A stretch of DNA of 64,000 nt, from the NCBI GenBank assembly GCA_004359425.1, contig PTEU01000002.1:300514-364513 (forward strand), read 5' to 3'. Below are positions 35,059-45,772 of this stretch, piece by piece. Both the position numbers and the translations under genes were made by a program. The notes under the pieces were generated by a model, which was given only the letters and a program-made list of their open reading frames with translations, was not told where the DNA came from and made no database searches. Within the stretch, counting starts at the first letter, position 1, and the number at the start of each line of letters is the position of its first letter. The DNA is from Ideonella sp. MAG2. Lineage in GTDB: Bacteria > Pseudomonadota > Gammaproteobacteria > Burkholderiales > Burkholderiaceae_C.

Positions 35059-36594
35059 CTATCTGCCGTAGGCCGTTTCGCCGTGCGAGCTGATGTCCAG
35101 ACCTTCGCGCTCTTCTTCTTCAGAGACACGCAGACCCAGGGTCATATCGACCAGCTTGTAGGCAATGACCGAGACCACCGCCGACCACACCACGGTGATC
35201 AGCACCGCCTTGGCCTGCACCCAGACTTGGCCGGCGATGGTGTAGGCGTCGGGGGCGATCATGGTGACGGTCGTCCAGTCGGCCACAGCGCTGGGGCCAC
35301 CCAAGTTCGGGCTATTGAATACACCGGTCAGCAAGGCGCCGATGATGCCGCACACGCCATGCACACCGAAGACATCCAGGGAGTCGTCCGCCTTCAAGAT
35401 GCGCTTGAGACCGGAGACACCCCACAGGCCGGCGAAGCCTGCGATGGCACCGATGATCAAGGCTCCACCCACACCCACATTGCCAGCGGCCGGAGTGATG
35501 GCCACCAAGCCTGCGACAGCACCAGAAGCCGCACCCAACATCGAGGCCTTGCCCTTGTGCAGCGCTTCACCGATGGACCAGGTCAGCACGGCAGCGGCGG
35601 TGGCGATGAAGGTGTTGACGAAGGCCAGGGCGGCGAAGCCGTTGGCTTCCAGAGCAGAACCGGCATTGAAGCCAAACCAGCCCACCCACAGCAGCGAAGC
35701 CCCCACCATGGTCAAGGTCAGGCTGTGCGGTGCCATGGCCTCTCTGCCATAGCCCACGCGCTTGCCCACCATGTAAGCACCCACCAAGCCCGCCACAGCG
35801 GCATTGATGTGCACCACCGTGCCACCGGCAAAGTCCAGCGCCCCCATCTGCCAGATATAGCCGGCCTTGGCGTTCATCGCTTCCACCACGTCTGCACCGG
35901 TGTAGGCGTCAGGGCCCATCCAGAACCAGACCATGTGGGCGACGGGCAAGTAGCTGAAGGTGAACCACAGCGCAGTGAACAGCAGCACCGCCGAGAACTT
36001 GATGCGCTCGGCAAACGCACCGACGATCAGGGCGCAGGTGATGCCTGCAAAGGTGGCTTGGAAGGCCACGAACAGGATCTCCGGAATGACCACGCCCTTG
36101 CTGAAGGTGGCAGCATTGGCAAAGGTGCCTGCGGTGTTGTCCCACGTGCCCTTCAGGAACAGGCGGTCAAAACCCCCGATGAAGGCGTTGTGCTCGGTGA
36201 AGGCCAGGCTGTAGCCGTAAATGGCCCAGAGCACGACGATCATGGAGAAGGTCACCAGCACCTGCATCAGCACGGACAGCATGTTCTTGCTGCGCACCAG
36301 GCCGCCGTAGAACAGGGCCAGGCCGGGCACGGTCATCAAGATGACCAACAAGGTGGAGACCATCATCCAAGCGGTGTCCCCTTTGTTGGGCGTGGGTGCC
36401 GGGGCGGCAGCGGCCCCCGTAGCAGCCGCTTCAACCACGGGCGCAGAAGCGGCCGTGGACACAGCAGAGGCAGCTTCCGCGACGGCGGCCACCACAGGCG
36501 CAGCGGCCGAAGCAGCGGCGTCTTGCGCCGAAGAGGCCATCGCAAAACCCAGGGCCGCCAGCCCCAGTGCGATGTGGGCGATCAGAGTTCTCAT
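35059..36594 (-). CDS. amtB: Ammonium transporter
   Basis: AmtB conducts ammonium across the inner membrane when nitrogen is scarce. The 511-aa precursor has a signal peptide (IALGLAALGFAMASSAQ) and then an Ala-rich stretch (about 25-70) before the transporter core. Eleven membrane helices and the conserved segments LFYGGLVRSKNML, DFAGGTVVHINAAVAGL (first pore His) and FGVHGVCGIIGALLTGVF (second pore His) are present. It follows glnK by 30 bases on the same strand, the universal glnK-amtB pair in which GlnK plugs the channel. The Ala-rich linker is longer than usual for this family. A terminator follows. Confidence 0.95.
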   Translation of the reverse strand: MRTLIAHIALGLAALGFAMASSAQDAAASAAAPVVAAVAEAASAVSTAASAPVVEAAATGAAAAPAPTPNKGDTAWMMVSTLLVILMTVPGLALFYGGLVRSKNMLSVLMQVLVTFSMIVVLWAIYGYSLAFTEHNAFIGGFDRLFLKGTWDNTAGTFANAATFSKGVVIPEILFVAFQATFAGITCALIVGAFAERIKFSAVLLFTALWFTFSYLPVAHMVWFWMGPDAYTGADVVEAMNAKAGYIWQMGALDFAGGTVVHINAAVAGLVGAYMVGKRVGYGREAMAPHSLTLTMVGASLLWVGWFGFNAGSALEANGFAALAFVNTFIATAAAVLTWSIGEALHKGKASMLGAASGAVAGLVAITPAAGNVGVGGALIIGAIAGFAGLWGVSGLKRILKADDSLDVFGVHGVCGIIGALLTGVFNSPNLGGPSAVADWTTVTMIAPDAYTIAGQVWVQAKAVLITVVWSAVVSVIAYKLVDMTLGLRVSEEEEREGLDISSHGETAYGR

Positions 36595-36624
36595 GGCAAG
36601 TCTCTCAATGCGTGGTTCGGTCGA

Positions 36625-37404
<780 letters not shown>

Positions 37405-38958
37405 ATGTCGCTGGCGGTGGTCAGGAGCAGGGCACTCGATGGGTTGTCTGCACCTGAGGTGCAAGTGGAGGTGCACCTGGCCAATGGCCTACCCAGCTTT
37501 ACGCTGGTGGGATTGGCCGACACCGAAGTCAAAGAGGCCCGAGAGCGCGTTCGAGCTGCCCTGTCTGAAAGTGGCTTTGCCTTTCCGCACAATCGTCGGA
37601 TCACTGTGAATCTGGCCCCGGCCGACCTGCCCAAAGAGTCTGGCCGCTTCGATTTGCCCATTGCGCTGGGCATTTTGGCCGCTCAAGACCTGCTGGACAG
37701 CGGGCTTTTGGCGCGCTGTGAGTTTGCGGGCGAGCTGTCTCTGGCCGGTGAGTTGCGCCCCATTCGCGGGGCCTTGCCGCTGGCGCTGGCCGCCCGGCGA
37801 GAAGGCGCAGAGCGCATCTTGGTGTTGCCCGCCATCAGCGCTCAAGAAGCGGCCCGGGTTGACGGGGTGGACGTGCGCGGCGCGCGGCATTTGACCGAGG
37901 TTGTTGAGGCGCTGTTACCGCAAGCCCCGCCCCACACGCCGTCGGCCCCACCGGCCGGACTCAATCTTTCTCGCGCGGTGCCCCCGCCGAGCCTCAACAC
38001 TTCACGCTCCTTGGACTTGGCCGACGTTCGGGGCCAGACCCAGGCCAAGCGCGCTCTCGAGATTGCTGCGGCCGGTGGGCACAGCCTGCTCTTGGTCGGC
38101 CCCCCGGGCTCGGGCAAGTCCATGTTGGCGCAGCGTTTGGTGGGTCTGTTGCCCAGCATGGACGACGATGCGGCACTGGCCAGTGCCGCCCTGGCCAGTG
38201 TGTCCACGGGTGGTTTTGACGCCGCTCAGTTCGGGAAGAGGCCGTTCAGAAGCCCGCACCACAGCGCCAGCGCCGTGGCCCTGGTGGGTGGCGGCTCACC
38301 GCCCCGGCCCGGTGAAATCTCCCTGGCCCATGGCGGCGTGCTGTTTTTAGACGAGTTACCAGAGTTCCCCCGCCAAGCGCTGGAAGCCCTGCGTGAACCT
38401 CTGGAAACGGGCCAAGTCACCATCTCCCGCGCAGCGCGGCAGGCGCACTTCCCCGCACGCTTTCAGTTGATTGCCGCGATGAACCCCTGCCCATGCGGCT
38501 GGCTGGGTGCTGGCCCCCATGCGGCCAAAGCCTGCCGCTGTAGCCCTGATGTGGTGGCGCGTTACCAAGGGCGGCTCTCCGGGCCCTTGCTAGACCGCAT
38601 CGATATGCAGATTGAAGTGCCCACCGTGCCCGCCAAAGACATGCTGACCGCACCCGCTGGCGAAGCCAGCAGTGCCGTCCTGGCGCGCGTCATTCAAGCC
38701 CGTGAGCGGCAGGCGCAGCGTCAGGGCTGCATCAACAGCCATCTCGCCCCTGCCGAACTGGCCCAGCACGGCCACCTACAGGCCAGTGCGCAGGCGGTGT
38801 TGGAGGCTGCGGCCATGCGTTTGGCTTGGTCGGGCCGCAGCTTGCACCGGGTCATTCGGCTCGCGCGCACCATTGCCGACTTGGCAGGGTGTGCTGAGGT
38901 AGAAACCGCCCATATCGCCGAGGCGATTCAATACCGCCGAGCGCTGCCGGGCGGCTAG
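37405..38958 (+). CDS. comM: YifB/ComM-family Mg-chelatase-like AAA ATPase
   Basis: ComM is a hexameric helicase that promotes branch migration during natural transformation. The 517-aa protein begins MSLAVVRSRALDGLSAPEVQ with GGGAGGAGG upstream. It has the N-terminal Lon-protease-like domain (LPKESGRFDLPIALGIL), the linker, Walker A GPPGSGKS (232-239), GGGSPPRPGEISLAHGGVLF, Walker B LFLDELPEF, and the zinc-like cluster MNPCPCGWLGAGPHAAKACR. It ends with the conserved helical lid (SGRSLHRVIRLARTIADLAG). Its stop overlaps the stop of the convergent glycosyltransferase gene by 3 bases (CTAG). Confidence 0.93.
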   Translation: MSLAVVRSRALDGLSAPEVQVEVHLANGLPSFTLVGLADTEVKEARERVRAALSESGFAFPHNRRITVNLAPADLPKESGRFDLPIALGILAAQDLLDSGLLARCEFAGELSLAGELRPIRGALPLALAARREGAERILVLPAISAQEAARVDGVDVRGARHLTEVVEALLPQAPPHTPSAPPAGLNLSRAVPPPSLNTSRSLDLADVRGQTQAKRALEIAAAGGHSLLLVGPPGSGKSMLAQRLVGLLPSMDDDAALASAALASVSTGGFDAAQFGKRPFRSPHHSASAVALVGGGSPPRPGEISLAHGGVLFLDELPEFPRQALEALREPLETGQVTISRAARQAHFPARFQLIAAMNPCPCGWLGAGPHAAKACRCSPDVVARYQGRLSGPLLDRIDMQIEVPTVPAKDMLTAPAGEASSAVLARVIQARERQAQRQGCINSHLAPAELAQHGHLQASAQAVLEAAAMRLAWSGRSLHRVIRLARTIADLAGCAEVETAHIAEAIQYRRALPGG

Positions 38959-39968
38959 CCACCCGCCAACGCTCGCACCCTGGCCTGCACGCCCTCGGCA
39001 AGGCGTCGGCGCTCAGCCTCCTCCGTGCTCAGCCTCAGCAGGGTTTCGACCCAAATGCCAGGGTTCATGGGCAGCAGCAAGCCGTCTTGGCCGTGTTGCA
39101 CAAAGCCTTGGTAAGGGGGCACATCGGCGTAGAGCCCAAACGCACCCATGCGTGCATAGTCAAAAAACTTGACCGCACCTCGCGCTTGGTTAAAGGCGGT
39201 GGGCAGCAGCGGGGCGAGGCCAATGTCCAGGGTATGGCTGGTGGTGTAGTCCCGGTAGCGCTCCCAGGCCATGGGGTGCAAGACGGTCACGCGGGGCAGG
39301 TCGCGAAACTGGCGGTTCACCGCCAGGTCGCCAAACACCTCTATATGCACCGTGCTGCTGCGGGACAGCACGGCTGCCAAAACAGGGTGCAACCATGCCA
39401 ACTCGGCCTGGTGGGAGGCCGTGCCATGGTAGGCCACACGGATGCTGGCCGCTGGCGGGCGCACCATATCGGGCAAGGGGGCCAAGGGCAGGACCCTGGG
39501 CTGATTCTGGGCGTACTTGGCAGCCAGCGCGGGGGTCGATACCCACAATTGCGCGCCTGCCGCCATGCACCAGTCGCGGTGCTGCAGGGCATGGCTGCTG
39601 ATTTTGCGGGCATAGGTTTTGGGCAGGTCGCGCAGGACCGCTGGGTCCCACAGGTCATCGTCCATGAACCAGGCCAAGCCCGCCAACTGGGGTCGCATGC
39701 GCGCCAGCAGCTTGTGCCAAGGTGCGGGCAAGTAACGCAGGATCACCACAAAATCACCTGCGCGCAGGAGGCCCGGCGGAGGCGCTTGGCGCGAGTCGCA
39801 ACGCAGCACTGCCACCGTCTGCTGCGCTAAGAAGGGGTAGAGCAGGTAGTCCCCGCTGGGGCTCTTGCCTTCTTCCAGCACCACCACGCGCTGGGCGGCT
39901 TGTAGGTCGCTGCTCGCTGCCACCATGGTGGAGGCCCTGAACCGCCCTAGAAGTCGCCGCACGGTCAT
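38955..39968 (-). CDS. Glycosyltransferase-like protein (GT-B type)
   Basis: The 337-aa protein has a two-domain GT-B look: an N-terminal half with DFVVILRYLP and GLAWFMDDDLWDPAV, and a C-terminal half with SIRVAYHGTASHQAELAWL, DIGLAPLLPTAFNQARGAVK and KFFDYARMGAFGLYADVPPY. The last motif is typical of the donor-site region of GT1/GT4-like enzymes. The ATG at 39968 overlaps the stop of the glycosyltransferase upstream (ATGA), so the two are co-translated and probably act in the same pathway. Substrates unknown. It is convergent with comM. Confidence 0.8.
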   Translation of the reverse strand: MTVRRLLGRFRASTMVAASSDLQAAQRVVVLEEGKSPSGDYLLYPFLAQQTVAVLRCDSRQAPPPGLLRAGDFVVILRYLPAPWHKLLARMRPQLAGLAWFMDDDLWDPAVLRDLPKTYARKISSHALQHRDWCMAAGAQLWVSTPALAAKYAQNQPRVLPLAPLPDMVRPPAASIRVAYHGTASHQAELAWLHPVLAAVLSRSSTVHIEVFGDLAVNRQFRDLPRVTVLHPMAWERYRDYTTSHTLDIGLAPLLPTAFNQARGAVKFFDYARMGAFGLYADVPPYQGFVQHGQDGLLLPMNPGIWVETLLRLSTEEAERRRLAEGVQARVRALAGG

Positions 39969-41197
39969 ACCGGGCTTCCCATCAAACGGCTCAGCAAGGA
40001 GCGCCACTGGGGCAAGCACTGTGTGTGAAGGTCACAGCGGGCCACGGCGGTGGCGCGTGCGGCCTGGCGCAGGGCAGCGTCTTGACCACGCTGCTCTAGG
40101 GCCTGGACCATGGCGTCGGCCAAGGCGCGGGTGTCAAAGAAGTCGACCAAATGCCCGTTGACGCCGTCTTCGATGTAGTCCTGCACCGGAGCGGTGCGAC
40201 TGCCAATGACATGACAGCCCAGGCTCATGGCCTCCAGGCAGCTCCAAGACAGCACAAAGGGGTAGGTCAGATAGACATGGGCGGCGGACACCTGGAGCAA
40301 GCGCAGGTAGTCGGCATAGGGCAGTTGACCCACAAAATGCACGCGGCGGGGGTCGATCTGCCCCGCCACCTCATCCAGAAAAATCTGCTTCCAGGTTTGC
40401 CCCTTGGGCGCTGGGGCACCGTAGCTCACAGCATCCCCCCCCACCAGGACCACCTGGGCATCTGGACAGCGGGCCAGCACCGAGGGCAACGCCCGCATAA
40501 AGCGGTGATAGCCACGGTAGGGCTCAAGATTACGGTTCACGAACGTGATCACCGAAGCGCCGACCCCAAAGGACAAACCTCGGGCGGGCATGTCGAAGCG
40601 GGCCAAAGGGTCAGGCCGCAAGGCTTGGGTATCGATTCCGTCGAAAATCACCTCCACACGGGGCCGGAAGGCGGCGGGTAGCCGCGAGGCCTGCCAGGCG
40701 GTGGGGGCCACGCCGTGGTCCATGGCCATCAAGGCTTCGGTCAGCGCCATATTCTTCATGCGCTGCCGCATGCGGGACTCCACACCGCCCACGGGGAACT
40801 CTGGGTCAAAGCCGACATCGGCATCTGGCGTGCCGTAAAAGAACTCCATCAAACACACCAGGGCGGCGTTCGGGAACACGTCTTTGACATACAGCGCCTC
40901 ACCCCAAGCGGGGTTGCAGATCACCAGGTCGGGCACAAAACCCTCTTCGGCTAAGGCCAGCATGGCCGCTGCGCAGGCCTCACCTCTCAAAACCTTGGCT
41001 TCTGACTCCCGCAGCAAGAGGTGTTGCTCGGCCAGCGGCCTGCGTTGCACAGCGTAGGTTCTTTGATCCACCCCTTTGAGCCCAGGCCGCGCGTTCAAGC
41101 CCAGCGCTACCACCCGATGACCGGCCTGCGCCAAAGCAGGTGCCAAATGCCTAAATTGCCCCGGGAAATTCTGGTGGATGAACAAGATGTTGCGCAT
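39965..41197 (-). CDS. Glycosyltransferase family 4
   Basis: The 410-aa protein is a GT-B retaining glycosyltransferase. The N-terminus NILFIHQNFPGQFRHLAPAL is very typical of a GT4 subfamily in bacterial polysaccharide loci. The C-terminal domain has VITFVNRNLEPYRGYHRFMR, VVLVGGDAVSYGAPAP, VHFVGQLPYADYLRLLQVS and the donor-binding SWSCLEAMSLGCHVIGSRTA. It is divergent from the ABC export operon starting at 41448, with 250 bases between the two, and is followed by a co-translated glycosyltransferase. The donor sugar is not predictable. Confidence 0.9.
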   Translation of the reverse strand: MRNILFIHQNFPGQFRHLAPALAQAGHRVVALGLNARPGLKGVDQRTYAVQRRPLAEQHLLLRESEAKVLRGEACAAAMLALAEEGFVPDLVICNPAWGEALYVKDVFPNAALVCLMEFFYGTPDADVGFDPEFPVGGVESRMRQRMKNMALTEALMAMDHGVAPTAWQASRLPAAFRPRVEVIFDGIDTQALRPDPLARFDMPARGLSFGVGASVITFVNRNLEPYRGYHRFMRALPSVLARCPDAQVVLVGGDAVSYGAPAPKGQTWKQIFLDEVAGQIDPRRVHFVGQLPYADYLRLLQVSAAHVYLTYPFVLSWSCLEAMSLGCHVIGSRTAPVQDYIEDGVNGHLVDFFDTRALADAMVQALEQRGQDAALRQAARATAVARCDLHTQCLPQWRSLLSRLMGSPV

Positions 41198-41447
41198 GAT
41201 TGAATTGTCAGCCCCGCAACACTCGGTGTTTACCCGCGCAATTCGGCCCTGGGGGTGTCCATCCCCTATTTATCGGGGCCATGCTCTCCATGACTCCGCG
41301 ACAATGCGCTCGGTGCTTGAATGGGAGGCATGGTGCCATGTGTTGGCAGCATTCTGCATTGAGCATTGCCCACCTTGAGGCCGTCATCACGCACCACCGT
41401 CAGGCCATACTTCCGCACCAAGGTCAGGGCCCAGTTGTCCAGCAAGA

Positions 41448-42236
41448 ATGAAAAGAACACCCTTTCAGATCCAAAAAGCCGTCTGGCTTGCGCTCATCCT
41501 CAGAGAGCTCAAGACACGGTTTGGTGGCCGCTTGATTGGCTTGTTCTGGGTGCTGCTGGAGCCCTTGTTTCACATTGCCGTGATGTTGGGCATACGGGTT
41601 GCACTTCGAGACCGCTATGTCGGCGTGATGATCGAACCCGCCGTCTATCTGGTGGTAGCGATGATCCCATTTTTTGCGTGCCGCAATATGTGGCTACAAG
41701 GGATGTCAGCCGTTGAAGCCAATGGTGGACTCTTGGCTTATCGCCAAGTCAAACCCTTGGATGCCATGGTCTCCCGCTGGGGAATGGAGGCCATTTTGTA
41801 CGCCTTCATCTTCTTGCTGTTGTCGCTAGGGTTTGCGTGGTGGGGCTACCGCTACTTCCCCCACAAGCCACTGGAGTACCTGGGGATTTGGTCACTGTTC
41901 ATGCTGTGGGGTTGCGCACTCTCACTGATCTCTGCGGTCGTTGGCCATCGCCGCCCAGGGATCAAGTTTTTTATTCGAGCTGCCTCGATGCCTTTGTACC
42001 TGATGTCAGGGGTGTTGATTCCACTGTCCAGTTTCCCGCATTTCATGTACGAGTACCTGTTGTGGAACCCCTTTTTGCACCTGGTTGAGCTTTGCCGAGT
42101 CCATTACTTCGCCACTTACATTGCGCACCGTGGAATCAATGTGCAATACCCCCTGTGCTTGGGGCTGGGCTTGTTGTTTGTGGGAGCGGTGCTCTACCAC
42201 GTCAACCGGGTCCGGCTGCTTTCAAAGACCACGTGA
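41448..42236 (+). CDS. Capsule polysaccharide ABC transporter, permease (KpsM-like)
   Basis: The 262-aa membrane protein has about six helices and the ABC-2 layout of KpsM/Wzm. It begins with an amphipathic basic helix (FQIQKAVWLALILRELKTRF), followed by RLIGLFWVLLEPLFHIAVML and late LMSGVLIPLSSFPHFMYEYL then LWNPFLHLVELCR, all standard for capsule exporters. It opens a four-gene run with the ATPase, KpsE-like and KpsD-like genes. Group 2/3 capsules are built on a lipid and exported this way. The ATG at 41448 has only a weak Shine-Dalgarno (AGCAAG). Confidence 0.92.
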   Translation: MKRTPFQIQKAVWLALILRELKTRFGGRLIGLFWVLLEPLFHIAVMLGIRVALRDRYVGVMIEPAVYLVVAMIPFFACRNMWLQGMSAVEANGGLLAYRQVKPLDAMVSRWGMEAILYAFIFLLLSLGFAWWGYRYFPHKPLEYLGIWSLFMLWGCALSLISAVVGHRRPGIKFFIRAASMPLYLMSGVLIPLSSFPHFMYEYLLWNPFLHLVELCRVHYFATYIAHRGINVQYPLCLGLGLLFVGAVLYHVNRVRLLSKTT

Positions 42237-42249
42237 TGACGCCTAGGCC

Positions 42250-42924
42250 ATGATTGAACTCCGCAACCTGACCAAGTCTTACCCTACGCGGGCGGGGCGT
42301 CGCTACGTCTTCAGGAATTTGAGCTTTACCTTGCCTACGGGTTCGGGTATTGGTTTGATCGGCCGCAACGGCGCGGGCAAATCCACCTTGCTGCGATTGC
42401 TCGGCGGCATAGATGCCCCAGACAGTGGTCAAGTGATCACCGATCAAAGCATTTCATGGCCCGTGGCTCTGGGGGGTGGCTTTCAGGGCTCTTTGAGTGC
42501 GCGCGACAACGTGCGCTTTGTGTGCCGAATCATGGGGGCCACGGGCCCGGACATGAAAGAAAAGCTGGCCTATGTGGAGCGCTTTGCTGAGATTGGTGAT
42601 TGGTTTGATCTACCGATGAGCACCTATTCGCCCGGCATGCGCTCGCGCGTGACGTTTGGCACCAGCATGGCGTTCGATTTTGATTACTACCTGATCGACG
42701 AGGTGCTGGCCGTGGGAGACCCTATCTTCCGGCAGAAGGCCTCCAGGATCTTCAAAGAAAAGCTGGAGCGAGCCGGTGTGATCTTGGTCAGCCACAACCA
42801 CAAGGAGATCAAAGATCTGTGCAGCTCAGTCATCATGGTGCATAACGGGCAAGCCATGGCCTATGACGATGTTGATGAGGGCCTTGCCGCCTTCAAGGAA
42901 ATGATGGAGGAATCCGAACCATGA
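42250..42924 (+). CDS. Capsule polysaccharide ABC transporter, ATPase (KpsT-like)
   Basis: The 224-aa ATPase has Walker A GRNGAGKST (38-46), the signature STYSPGMRSRVTFG, Walker B YYLIDEVLAVGD and the switch His in VSHNHKEI. Its size fits KpsT and not Wzt, which carries a C-terminal carbohydrate-binding domain. The exporter thus belongs to the KpsMT type, moving a finished, lipid-linked chain. It lies 13 bases after the permease gene and overlaps the KpsE-like gene by 4 bases. Confidence 0.93.
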   Translation: MIELRNLTKSYPTRAGRRYVFRNLSFTLPTGSGIGLIGRNGAGKSTLLRLLGGIDAPDSGQVITDQSISWPVALGGGFQGSLSARDNVRFVCRIMGATGPDMKEKLAYVERFAEIGDWFDLPMSTYSPGMRSRVTFGTSMAFDFDYYLIDEVLAVGDPIFRQKASRIFKEKLERAGVILVSHNHKEIKDLCSSVIMVHNGQAMAYDDVDEGLAAFKEMMEESEP

Positions 42925-44015
42925 AGGCCGCGTCTTTCACCCCCAAGCGTTTGCAGTTGGCTCTGATTGCCCTGCCCATGGTCTTGGCCACGATCTATTA
43001 CACCGTGATTGCCTCCGACCGCTATGTCAGCGAATCGATTGTGGCGGTCGGGTCCGCTTCGGTGGCGACGGGCTCATCCCCACTCTCTGTGGCCACGGGT
43101 ACCAGCCTAGCCGCCTATATCGATACGCTGTACCTCATCGACTACATCCAGTCGCAAGCTGTTCTGCGAGACCTCGATGCCAAGCTCAAGCTGCGAGATC
43201 ACTACTCTGCCCCTCGGGCCGATCTGCTGTTCCGGCTGTGGCCTGGCGCCAGCCAGGAATGGTTTCAGCGCTATTGGAAGTCGCGTGTCGAGCTGGAATT
43301 CAACGACCTGAATGGCTTGCTGAAGATTCGCACCCAAGGGTTCGACCCTGCCACCGCTGAGGCCATCAACCTCGCCTTGCTAGAGATGTGCGAGCGCTTT
43401 GTCAACGAGTTCTCGCGCCGCATTGGGCGGGAGCAGATGAAGTTCTCAGAAGCCGAGCTCAGTAGCGCATCCGCGCGCCTACAAGCCGCTAAGGACAAAG
43501 TGGTGCAATTTCAAAGCACGCACAAGATTCTGGACCCGCTGGCCCAACAAACTGCCGCCAATGCCCTGACAGCAGAGCTGCAAGCCACCATTGCTCGCCT
43601 GGAAGCCGACTTGAAGAACAAGCAGGCCTTCATGCAAAACGATGCCCCAGCGGTACAGGCGGTGCGCGACCAGATTGCCGCGAACCGTGCTCAATTGGAG
43701 TCGGAGAAGGCGCGCACCACCTCGGCCCAAGCGGGCGACAAGATTGGTGCGTTGAGCGTGGAGTTTCAGAACCTCCAGCTACAGGCCGCATTTGCGGAAG
43801 ACGCTTACCGCTCTGCCAATACCGGGCTTGAGGCGGCACGCATTGAAGCCAGCAAGAAGCTCAAGAGCCTAATCGTGGTGTCCGCGCCCGCGAAGGCAGA
43901 AACGGCGGAGTATCCCGCCAAGCTCTACAACCTCTTCACTATTTTGGTGCTCTGCATCATTGTCTACACCGTTGTGCGACTGATGGTTGCCGCAATTCGT
44001 GAACATCAGGACTGA
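42921..44015 (+). CDS. Capsule export inner-membrane protein (KpsE-like, PCP family)
   Basis: The 364-aa protein has an N-terminal membrane helix (LALIALPMVLATIYYTVIAS), a periplasmic part with coiled coil (about 170-290, ELSSASARLQAAKDKVVQF) and a C-terminal helix (LFTILVLCIIVYTVVRLMVA). This is the layout of KpsE/CtrB/BexC polysaccharide co-polymerase proteins, which bridge the ABC transporter to the outer-membrane channel. The early motif DRYVSESIVAVG is typical. It is co-translated with the KpsT-like gene (ATGA overlap) and followed after 4 bases by the KpsD-like gene. Confidence 0.9.
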   Translation: MKAASFTPKRLQLALIALPMVLATIYYTVIASDRYVSESIVAVGSASVATGSSPLSVATGTSLAAYIDTLYLIDYIQSQAVLRDLDAKLKLRDHYSAPRADLLFRLWPGASQEWFQRYWKSRVELEFNDLNGLLKIRTQGFDPATAEAINLALLEMCERFVNEFSRRIGREQMKFSEAELSSASARLQAAKDKVVQFQSTHKILDPLAQQTAANALTAELQATIARLEADLKNKQAFMQNDAPAVQAVRDQIAANRAQLESEKARTTSAQAGDKIGALSVEFQNLQLQAAFAEDAYRSANTGLEAARIEASKKLKSLIVVSAPAKAETAEYPAKLYNLFTILVLCIIVYTVVRLMVAAIREHQD

Positions 44016-44019
44016 AGCC

Positions 44020-45732
44020 ATGACTGCCATGAAGAATCGCCTCATCATTGCCCTGGTTTTGGGCGCTGGCCTCGGCACCGCCTTGCAAGCCCAAACGCCC
44101 CCGGCGCAGCCTGCCAATAGCAGCACCAGCACAGCGGCCACACCTCAACTGCCCGCCTCCGTAGCCCCCACACCGGTACCGACGAACAGCGGTGGCATGA
44201 CACCCGGCCCGCTGCCCGCCCAGCCCGCCGCAGGGGCAGGCCAAGCCGTGATGTTTGGCTCCCAAATGTTCAGTGGCCGCTTTGGATCAGTCACCTTTAC
44301 CGGCTTTAACCCTGACTACACCCTGGCCACCGGTGACCGCGTGCTGGTGCGGCTGTGGGGAGCCGTGGCGCATGAATCCACTCAATTGGTCGATCCGCAA
44401 GGCAATATCTTCATCCCCAATGTGGGCCCGGTAAAGGTCGCTGGCGTGCGCAACGGGGAGTTAAACCAGGCAGTGGAAACCACCATCAAGCGCGTGTTCC
44501 GCGCCAATGTGGGGGTCTATGCCACCTTGGAGGCCGCACAACCCGTCAAGGTCTATGTCACAGGCTTTGTGCGGGCCCCGGGCTTATATGGCGGCTTGTC
44601 CTCGGACTCCGTCCTCTATTACCTGGACAAGGCGGGAGGCATCGATACCGAACGCGGCAGCTATTTGAGCGTGGACGTGATGCGCTCTGGCAAGCTGCGT
44701 GCGCGCTTGAATCTCTACAACTTCTTGCTCAAGGGGCAGATCGAGCAGATGCAGTTGCATGACGGCGATACCGTGGTGGTGGCCGCACGCAAACACACGG
44801 TCACTGTCCTCGGTGAGGCCCAGAATGCCTACCGGTTTGAATTGCCGGGGCCGCGTATCAAGGCGGCCGACCTGCTGGCCATGGCCGCCCCCACGCCTAA
44901 CGCGACGCACATCAATATTGTGCGTTCCATCGGCCCAGAAAAGCGCAGTGAATACCACCCGCTGGCTAGCGCTGGCGAGGTCATGGTGGAGGCCGGTGAC
45001 GAAGTGCTGTTAACGGCCGACAAGTTCCCCTCCACCATTCAAGTTCGCATCGACGGAGCCCACCAGGGCGAGCGCACTTTCATCTTGCCCTACGGCGCGC
45101 GGCTCAAAGACGTGATTGAGCGGATCAATCCCGCACCGCAGGCCAATATGGATGCCTTGCAGCTCTATCGCCGGTCCGTGGCTCAACGCCAAAAAGAAAA
45201 CCTAGACGCCACCTTGAGAGGCTTGGAGGCGGCGGCTCTGACGGGACGCTCGGCGACGAACGAGGAGGCGACGCTGCGCAAGAGTGAGTCTGAGATGATC
45301 ATGCAGTTCATTGAGCGCGCCAAGACCATCGTGCCCAAAGGCCAGGTGGTGCTGAGCTCCAAGGAGGCTGCCGCCGAGACGCTGATGGAAGACGGTGATG
45401 TGGTGCGCCTGCCCGAGCGCAGCAATGTGGTTTCGATCTCGGGTGAGGTTTTGTTTCCCAACACCATGGTCTATACGCCCAACGCAGCCGCAGCAGATTA
45501 TGTGGAGCTGGTGGGCGGGTTCACCCAACGCGCCGATCGCAGCAAACTCCTGATCCTGAAGACGAATGGCACGATTGATACCAATGGCGGTACGCCCGGC
45601 CCTGGCGATGAGATCATGGTGTTCCCGAAGGTAGAAACCAAGTGGGTTGAGGTGGCACGCGGCATTACCTCGGTGCTGTATCAATTGGCCATCTCCGCAG
45701 GCGTCTTGAACGGCAGCGTCAGTGCCAGGTAG
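44020..45732 (+). CDS. Polysaccharide export outer-membrane protein (KpsD-like, SLBB domains)
   Basis: The 570-aa protein has a signal peptide (KNRLIIALVLGAGLGTALQA), a Pro/Ala/Thr-rich linker, then the polysaccharide export domain (FNPDYTLATGDRVLVRLWGA, DPQGNIFIPNVGPVKVAG). SLBB domains follow (VKVYVTGFVRAPGLYGGLSS, VTVLGEAQNAYRFELPG, NVVSISGEVLFPNTMVYTP). This matches KpsD, the periplasmic/outer-membrane channel partner of KpsE. There is no lipobox Cys, as in KpsD and unlike Wza. ATG 44020 or ATG 44029 may be the start; the second begins directly at the signal peptide. Confidence 0.9.
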   Translation: MTAMKNRLIIALVLGAGLGTALQAQTPPAQPANSSTSTAATPQLPASVAPTPVPTNSGGMTPGPLPAQPAAGAGQAVMFGSQMFSGRFGSVTFTGFNPDYTLATGDRVLVRLWGAVAHESTQLVDPQGNIFIPNVGPVKVAGVRNGELNQAVETTIKRVFRANVGVYATLEAAQPVKVYVTGFVRAPGLYGGLSSDSVLYYLDKAGGIDTERGSYLSVDVMRSGKLRARLNLYNFLLKGQIEQMQLHDGDTVVVAARKHTVTVLGEAQNAYRFELPGPRIKAADLLAMAAPTPNATHINIVRSIGPEKRSEYHPLASAGEVMVEAGDEVLLTADKFPSTIQVRIDGAHQGERTFILPYGARLKDVIERINPAPQANMDALQLYRRSVAQRQKENLDATLRGLEAAALTGRSATNEEATLRKSESEMIMQFIERAKTIVPKGQVVLSSKEAAAETLMEDGDVVRLPERSNVVSISGEVLFPNTMVYTPNAAAADYVELVGGFTQRADRSKLLILKTNGTIDTNGGTPGPGDEIMVFPKVETKWVEVARGITSVLYQLAISAGVLNGSVSAR

Positions 45733-45772
45733 GGTCAGATGGAGAGCTCGCCTAAGGCAGTGACAGGCGGTT